58,061 nt of DNA from Pseudomonas cichorii (GTDB lineage Bacteria; Pseudomonadota; Gammaproteobacteria; Pseudomonadales; Pseudomonadaceae). The translations under genes were made by a program, and so were the position numbers. The notes beneath the pieces are model-generated. The model made no database searches. It was not told the DNA's origin and saw only the letters and a list, made by a program, of their open reading frames with translations. How positions within the stretch are numbered: position 1 is the first letter of the stretch; every line of letters begins with the position of its first letter. Of the stretch, positions 53,924-58,061 are shown in pieces. The stretch is from contig NZ_BLVZ01000025.1 of NCBI RefSeq assembly GCF_015471405.1, positions 1 through 58,061 of the forward strand. The letters are read 5' to 3'.

Positions 53924-54929
53924 ACCAGCTCACACCAAAGCCTGCGGTGTAGCGAGTCTTGTCGACATCGCCATTATCTGAACCGCTGATGATGTTTTTC
54001 TCGGCCTTGAGGTTCAACGATGCCCAGTCAGTGACCTTGTAGCGCAACCCTGCTTCGACATCCATCGAGTAATCAGCCACGCCGCTCAGAGGCTTGCCCA
54101 CTTCACCGTTTGTGAAGAACTCGAATTTTTTGCCGACCAGATAACGGTTGTAGTCCCAGGTACCGGCAACCGCGTAGAAGTTCTCCTTGTCACCGTTGGA
54201 GAACTCGAAGTCGGTGCGGTTGAGCAGAGCACCGACCTTGAATGCACCCAGTTCGTCATCCCAGAACTGATAACCGGGACCGGTACCGACCGTGCGCTGA
54301 CGGGACAGGTCTTCGATCTTGTCGCGCTTGTAGGTGATGCGCGCATCCCAGAACAGCTTGTCGGTCAGGAAGCGGTCCAGGGAGTATTCGGCGCTCCAGT
54401 TATCGGTGCCGACGGCATCGTCCGTCGTCTCGCGGTTGTAGTCGCCCTTGGCGTTATGACGCCACTGACCATGGCGCGCCGAGGTCTTGAACGCCACGTT
54501 GTAGTCGTTGGTATCGTTCTCGGCCTGCTGGAAATCCAGGGCTGCATCGATATTGCCCTTCCAGACCATGTCGGTGATGACCGGTTTGGGCTTGATGAGC
54601 TGCTGAATGCTGGCCAGTTCCACTGTCTTCGGAGTCTCGCCATTGACCAGCACGACCTTGCCGTCATCGGCAGCCTTCAAGGATTTGGCAACCTCGCCGG
54701 TGAACTGATCCTGCTTGACCAGCAACGGCTGGTCACTTTCAAGGGTCTTGACCTGCTTCCAGTCCAGAGGCACAGAACCACCATATGGCGTCTCAATGAG
54801 CAATTTACCGCCATCGAACAGCTTGATCGTGCCGCTCAACCGGTCACCGTTCTTCAACCAGACGGTATCGGCAAGCAGTGGAGTGGAGGCAGTGGTTATT
54901 GCAAGGCACAACAGGGTTCTGGACAACAT
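53922..54929 (-). CDS. DUF481 outer-membrane beta-barrel protein
   Basis: 335 residues. Signal peptide (MLSRTLLCLAITTASTPLLA). The periplasmic part is at about 21-110 (WLKNGDRLSGTIKLFDGGKLLIETPYGGSVPLDW, an SH3/Sm-like strand pattern). The remainder consists of alternating barrel strands (DYNVAFKTSARHGQWRHN; WDARITYKRDK; NFYAVAGTWDYNRYLVG) and ends in Trp, which fits outer-membrane insertion (GFGVSW). DUF481 proteins are related to YdiY; function unknown, induction by salt has been described for some. Monocistronic. Confidence 0.87.
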   Translation of the reverse strand: MLSRTLLCLAITTASTPLLADTVWLKNGDRLSGTIKLFDGGKLLIETPYGGSVPLDWKQVKTLESDQPLLVKQDQFTGEVAKSLKAADDGKVVLVNGETPKTVELASIQQLIKPKPVITDMVWKGNIDAALDFQQAENDTNDYNVAFKTSARHGQWRHNAKGDYNRETTDDAVGTDNWSAEYSLDRFLTDKLFWDARITYKRDKIEDLSRQRTVGTGPGYQFWDDELGAFKVGALLNRTDFEFSNGDKENFYAVAGTWDYNRYLVGKKFEFFTNGEVGKPLSGVADYSMDVEAGLRYKVTDWASLNLKAEKNIISGSDNGDVDKTRYTAGFGVSW

Positions 54930-55071
54930 AAGCGACTACTAGGCTCTGTTAAGCGGAAAATCGGGCATTATCCTGCCAGCCTGCTGGATAACGTCAGGTA
55001 TCAATGACAGTAGGATCTTTCCGTAGTTCCGGTAACAAAACACATACATGCCTTTAAACAGGAATAAAACC

Positions 55072-55428
55072 GTGACCCACCCCGCGTCAGAACATGACGA
55101 TCCTGGCGGGCTTTCCCCCGCAGAGGCCCGACGCACAGCGCTCTACCTCACACTTGAGCAGATACCGGAAGGCAAAGTTGTCAGCTATGGGCAATTGGCC
55201 GATCTGGCAGGGCTTGGAAGAGCCGCGCGCTGGGTCGGGCGAACCTTGAGCCAGTTGCCCGAAGGCACTTCGCTGCCCTGGCATCGGGTATTGGGGGCCG
55301 GCGGCAGGCTCAGTCTGCCGGCAGGAAGCATTTCAGGTGACGAACAGCGTGCCCGCTTGCGTGCAGAAGGCCTTACCATCCGTAACAATCGGGTCGATAT
55401 GCAGCGCCATGGCTGGCGTCCCATGTAG
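55072..55428 (+). CDS. Alkyltransferase-like DNA-binding protein (ATL/YbaZ family)
   Basis: 118 residues from the GTG at 55072 (AGGAA before it); an ATG at 55048 gives eight more residues but no SD. MGMT-type C-terminal domain: IPEGKVVSYGQLADLAGLGRAARWVGRTL and then SLPWHRVLGAGGRLSLP. The reactive Cys of PCHR is Trp (PWHR), so it cannot accept alkyl groups. Known ATL proteins bind O6-alkylguanine and hand it to nucleotide excision repair. Confidence 0.88.
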   Translation: MTHPASEHDDPGGLSPAEARRTALYLTLEQIPEGKVVSYGQLADLAGLGRAARWVGRTLSQLPEGTSLPWHRVLGAGGRLSLPAGSISGDEQRARLRAEGLTIRNNRVDMQRHGWRPM

Positions 55429-55482
55429 CACAGCGGTTAGAGTGCGCCCTTTGTTTTCGCAACCTGAGGCAGTTTCCAGCCC

Positions 55483-57036
55483 ATGCCCCGTAAAACCTGG
55501 CGCGCCGCGCTCGCCGCTTATGCCAGCCCCTCGACATTAGTACTGTTGCTGCTTGGATTCGCCGCGGGCATGCCTTACATGCTGGTCTTCTCAACGCTGT
55601 CGGTCTGGTTGCGTGAAGCCGGTGTCGCTCGCGAGACCATTGGTTATGCCAGCCTCATTGGCCTGGCCTACGCCTTCAAATGGGTCTGGTCGCCCCTGCT
55701 CGACCAATGGCGTCTGCCACTGCTCGGAAAACTGGGGCGTAGACGCTCCTGGCTGGTCCTCTCACAGGCACTGGTGATGCTCGGCCTGATCGGCATGGGC
55801 TTTTGCGACCCGCAGCAGCATCTATCGTGGTTGATCGCCATTGCGGTAGTGGTGGCCTTTTCCTCTGCGACGCAGGATATCGCCATCGATGCCTACCGCC
55901 TGGAAATTGCCCAGGACACCCAGCAGGCGGCCCTTGCTGCCAGCTACATGTCCGGTTATCGGGTCGCGGCGCTGCTGTCCACAGCCGGGGCGTTGTATTT
56001 CGCCGAAGGTTTTGGCTCGACGGGCTTCTCTTACAAGCACTCGGCATGGACCGGCACGTATGTGCTGTTCGGGCTGTTGATGCTGCCAGCGCTGGTTACC
56101 ACGTTCATCATGCGTGAACCGCCAGTACCGTTACGCACCCAGTTGTCAGCGGCTCGCTATGGTTTTGTGCACCAACTGGCCTCCGTATTCGTACTCATTG
56201 TGCTGCTGGTTTCAGTGCCAGCGATGTTCACCCAGCTCTACAACACAGACTTCGCGAGTGTTCTGTTCGAGGGCAGCAGTTGGATGAGCCTGCTGCTGGA
56301 AGACCGGGCCTTCCTGCGCTCCATTCTGTATATCGTGCTCACCATAGCCTGCCTGTCCTCCATGGGGCGACGCGGCCTCGCTCCCGTGCTGACGCCCGTC
56401 AACGACTTCATCATGCGCTACCGCTGGCAGGCCTTTATCCTGCTGGGCCTGATCGCGACCTATCGCATGTCAGACACGGTGATGGGCGTGATGGCCAATG
56501 TGTTCTACATCGATCAGGGCTTTACCAAGGACCAGATTGCCAGTGTCAGCAAGATCTTTGGCCTGATCATGACGCTGCTGGGCGCGGGCGTTGGCGGTCT
56601 GTTGATCGTACGCTTCGGCATCATGCCGATCCTGTTCATCGGCGGCATGAGCTCGGCAGCGACCAATATCCTGTTCCTGCTGCTGGCCGACATGGGGCCG
56701 AACCTGAAGATGCTGGTGCTGACCATTTCCCTGGATAACCTGAGTTCCGGGCTGGCCACATCCGCCTTCGTAGCCTATCTGTCGAGCCTGACCAACCTCA
56801 AGTTCTCTGCCACCCAATACGCCCTGCTCAGCTCGATCATGCTGCTGTTGCCACGCTTGATCGGCGGTTATTCAGGGGTCATGGTGGAGAAATTCGGCTA
56901 CCACAACTTCTTCCTCATTACCGCGCTGCTGGGCGTGCCGACCTTGCTGATGATCATTTTGCAGTGGAGCAAGGAAATTCGTACCGCAGACAAACAGGAT
57001 GAGCCCGACAAGACCGTGGCTGACAAAGCGCATTAA
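55483..57036 (+). CDS. ampG: Muropeptide permease AmpG
   Basis: 517 residues with about fourteen hydrophobic segments. AmpG marks: LLLGFAAGMPYMLVFSTLSVWLREAG, GLAYAFKWVWSPLLDQ, FSSATQDIAIDAYRLE and YRMSDTVMGVMANVFYIDQGFTKDQIA. Known role: proton-linked import of GlcNAc-anhydroMurNAc peptides from the periplasm for wall recycling, which also feeds the AmpR signal for ampC. Same place as PA4393 in P. aeruginosa, as I recall. The start is 54 bases after the ATL gene; a good terminator follows. Confidence 0.9.
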   Translation: MPRKTWRAALAAYASPSTLVLLLLGFAAGMPYMLVFSTLSVWLREAGVARETIGYASLIGLAYAFKWVWSPLLDQWRLPLLGKLGRRRSWLVLSQALVMLGLIGMGFCDPQQHLSWLIAIAVVVAFSSATQDIAIDAYRLEIAQDTQQAALAASYMSGYRVAALLSTAGALYFAEGFGSTGFSYKHSAWTGTYVLFGLLMLPALVTTFIMREPPVPLRTQLSAARYGFVHQLASVFVLIVLLVSVPAMFTQLYNTDFASVLFEGSSWMSLLLEDRAFLRSILYIVLTIACLSSMGRRGLAPVLTPVNDFIMRYRWQAFILLGLIATYRMSDTVMGVMANVFYIDQGFTKDQIASVSKIFGLIMTLLGAGVGGLLIVRFGIMPILFIGGMSSAATNILFLLLADMGPNLKMLVLTISLDNLSSGLATSAFVAYLSSLTNLKFSATQYALLSSIMLLLPRLIGGYSGVMVEKFGYHNFFLITALLGVPTLLMIILQWSKEIRTADKQDEPDKTVADKAH

Positions 57037-57043
57037 TCAAAAT

Positions 57044-57070
57044 GCCCGGTGCATCAAGCACCGGGCTTTT
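57044..57070. terminator. Terminator between ampG and the membrane protein gene
   Basis: GCCCGGTGC-ATCAA-GCACCGGGC followed by TTTT: a nine-pair perfect stem serving ampG and, from the other strand, the convergent gene. The right half alone recurs at 57975-57992 beside the duplicate. Confidence 0.9.
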
Positions 57071-57768
57071 CACCACTCCCAGTCTTTCTCCATGAACTCG
57101 GCCGTGGGTGGCAGGACCGAGTTCAGGAGTTGCAGGAATTGCTCGAATAACTCTTTGTTGGGAAAGCGAAATTCAAACCCCACCGTGATATCAGTTCGGT
57201 GAGTGATGATCATGGAGCGTTTGCGATCCACCGTGACAAAGTTGTACTCGTTCCAGGGCAAGCTTTGTTCATTATTGATTTTATTCTCCCAGTTCAGTAA
57301 AGAGCGTGCTGCCCCGAGTGAAATGGCGGCGGGGCCAAGCAGAAATAGCAGAGAGCCTGTGACAAGGGCGACGCCGAGAAATAGCAGGATGGTGAAGATG
57401 GCGATGCCCTTGAAGAAGGGACCTGCAAAATTTGGATAGTAGTCGTAGTATTCGACAGAGCCTGCCTGGAGATCTATATGGTAATTGAATATGGTCTTTT
57501 TTCTGGCGACAAGCATAATCATATAAGTCGCGGACACCACTGCCGCACAACCGAACCCTATAAGTAACTCCACATCCTCAGGGAGCGTATCCCACATCAT
57601 CCATAGGCAATAAAGAAAAAGCGCAAGGCTTGAGCCTATAATGATAAGCTGAAATTTAATTAATTCCTTTGGAGGACAATCAATTGTTTTTATACTCCAC
57701 GCCATTACAGTCGTATCGCTGCTGAAAAGTGTGTTCTGCGCTGTACTGCAGGCTGCTATTTTATTCAT
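57070..57768 (-). CDS. Four-helix membrane protein of unknown function
   Basis: 232 residues. Hydrophobic segments at about 40-60 (FQLIIIGSSLALFLYCLW), 68-88 (LLIGFGCAAVVSATYMIMLVA) and 120-150 (a long one, perhaps two helices, GIAIFTILLFLGVALVTGS and LLFLLGPAAISLGAA). The C-terminal soluble part (about 160-232) ends PPTAEFMEKDWEW. No catalytic motif and no family recognised. DNA looks AT-richer than around it, which suggests later arrival. A second copy starts to appear at 57993-58061, so this is a tandem gene family. Confidence 0.75.
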   Translation of the reverse strand: MNKIAACSTAQNTLFSSDTTVMAWSIKTIDCPPKELIKFQLIIIGSSLALFLYCLWMMWDTLPEDVELLIGFGCAAVVSATYMIMLVARKKTIFNYHIDLQAGSVEYYDYYPNFAGPFFKGIAIFTILLFLGVALVTGSLLFLLGPAAISLGAARSLLNWENKINNEQSLPWNEYNFVTVDRKRSMIITHRTDITVGFEFRFPNKELFEQFLQLLNSVLPPTAEFMEKDWEW

Positions 57769-57842
57769 AATAATCTCTTATTCCAGAAGAGCGCTTCATG
57801 ACCTGCAAACAGCGCGAAGTGAACAAGCGCGCCCTGTAAGGC

Positions 57843-57962
57843 TGATGCCGAACAGTTAAGGTCATAACTCACTTTGTGGGAGGCAGCCTGGCGACTTCAG
57901 CGTACAGACACAGAATATCTGTCGGTTTTCAGGCCTTTTTCGCCAGCAAGCTGCCTCCTGCA
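57843..57962. repeat. REPIN/MITE-like long palindrome, copy B
   Basis: Same unit as 17976-18130 but in inverse orientation: ATGCCGAACAGTTAAGG, CACTTTGTGGGAGGCAGC, a loop starting GGCGACTTCAGCGTACAG, then GCCAGCAAGCTGCCTCCTGCAAG. The outer right arm is missing. It sits between the two copies of the membrane protein gene. Confidence 0.85.
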
Positions 57963-57992
57963 AGTAGCTCGTTGCATCAAGCACCGGTTTTT

Positions 57993-58061
57993 TCACCACT
58001 CCCAGTCTTTCTCCATGAACTCGGCCGTGGGTGGCAGGACCGAGTGCAGGAATTGCAGGTA
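57993..58061 (-). CDS. C-terminal fragment of a second copy of the membrane protein gene (cut by window edge)
   Basis: The last 22 codons plus stop are visible: LQFLHSVLPPTAEFMEKDWE and a final Trp, nearly identical to the end of the gene at 57070-57768 (LQLLNSVLPPTAEF). About 18 bases after the stop (GCATCAAGCACCGG) are also shared with the terminator of the first copy. Whether the rest of the gene is intact lies outside the window. Confidence 0.8.
   Translation of the reverse strand, partial: YLQFLHSVLPPTAEFMEKDWEW

Noticed and set aside
57988..58000. TTTTTTCAC resembling a ColR box at the right edge
   Set aside because: The other consensus positions fail, and the bases belong to the terminator and stop region of the duplicated gene.

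Overview
The window reads as chromosomal DNA of a Pseudomonas, most likely from the P. syringae side of the genus. Three things point there: GC-rich codon use, several Pseudomonas REP-type palindromes, and a gene order from olsB to ampG that I recognise from memory as the P. aeruginosa PA4350-PA4393 neighbourhood (olsBA, pyeR-pyeM-xenB, argP/argO, sodB, bifA, icmP cluster, mexVW, inaA, colRS, groESL, fxsA, ampG). No tRNA, rRNA, CRISPR array, transposase or integrase was seen.

Left part (1-15.1 kb): an accessory Tc insecticidal-type toxin locus. It holds the C-terminal part of a TcA pore subunit (cut by the window edge), one complete TcB (SpvB/TcdB-type) and three TcC (TccC/RHS) proteins. The RHS shells are similar and each carries a different C-terminal cargo. 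Cargo 1 is unrecognised and has a glycine-rich hydrophobic segment. Cargoes 2 and 3 carry HExxH zincin motifs, and cargo 3 fits the M35 aspzincin signature well. The second and third TcC genes are a 1.9-kb near-identical tandem duplication whose similarity stops at the cargo boundary, which suggests one TcA-TcB machine loaded with alternative effectors.

Middle part (15.1-42.2 kb): a cardiolipin synthase-type gene, a serine hydrolase, the ornithine-lipid pair olsB-olsA, an ACP phosphodiesterase, the xenobiotic-response operon pyeR-pyeM-xenB, an unusual proline-rich/DG-heptad protein, a coiled-coil membrane protein, an extended SDR, divergent argP/argO, sodB, a Tat-exported aminotransferase, the c-di-GMP phosphodiesterase bifA, a four-gene iron-type lipoprotein cluster (imelysin, di-heme DUF1111, imelysin, DUF1513), and the RND pump mexV-mexW.

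Right part (42.2-58.1 kb): an envelope-stress block made of colR-colS flanked by two likely ColR targets (a PAP2 phosphatase gene and a methyltransferase-inaA-small protein operon), each with a ColR box about 70 bp before the start. Then come uvsE, arsB, groES-groEL with a sigma-32-like promoter, fxsA, a HugZ-type protein, an SDR, a DUF481 barrel, an alkyltransferase-like protein, ampG and a membrane protein of unknown function. A second copy of this last gene enters at the window edge behind a REPIN-like element.
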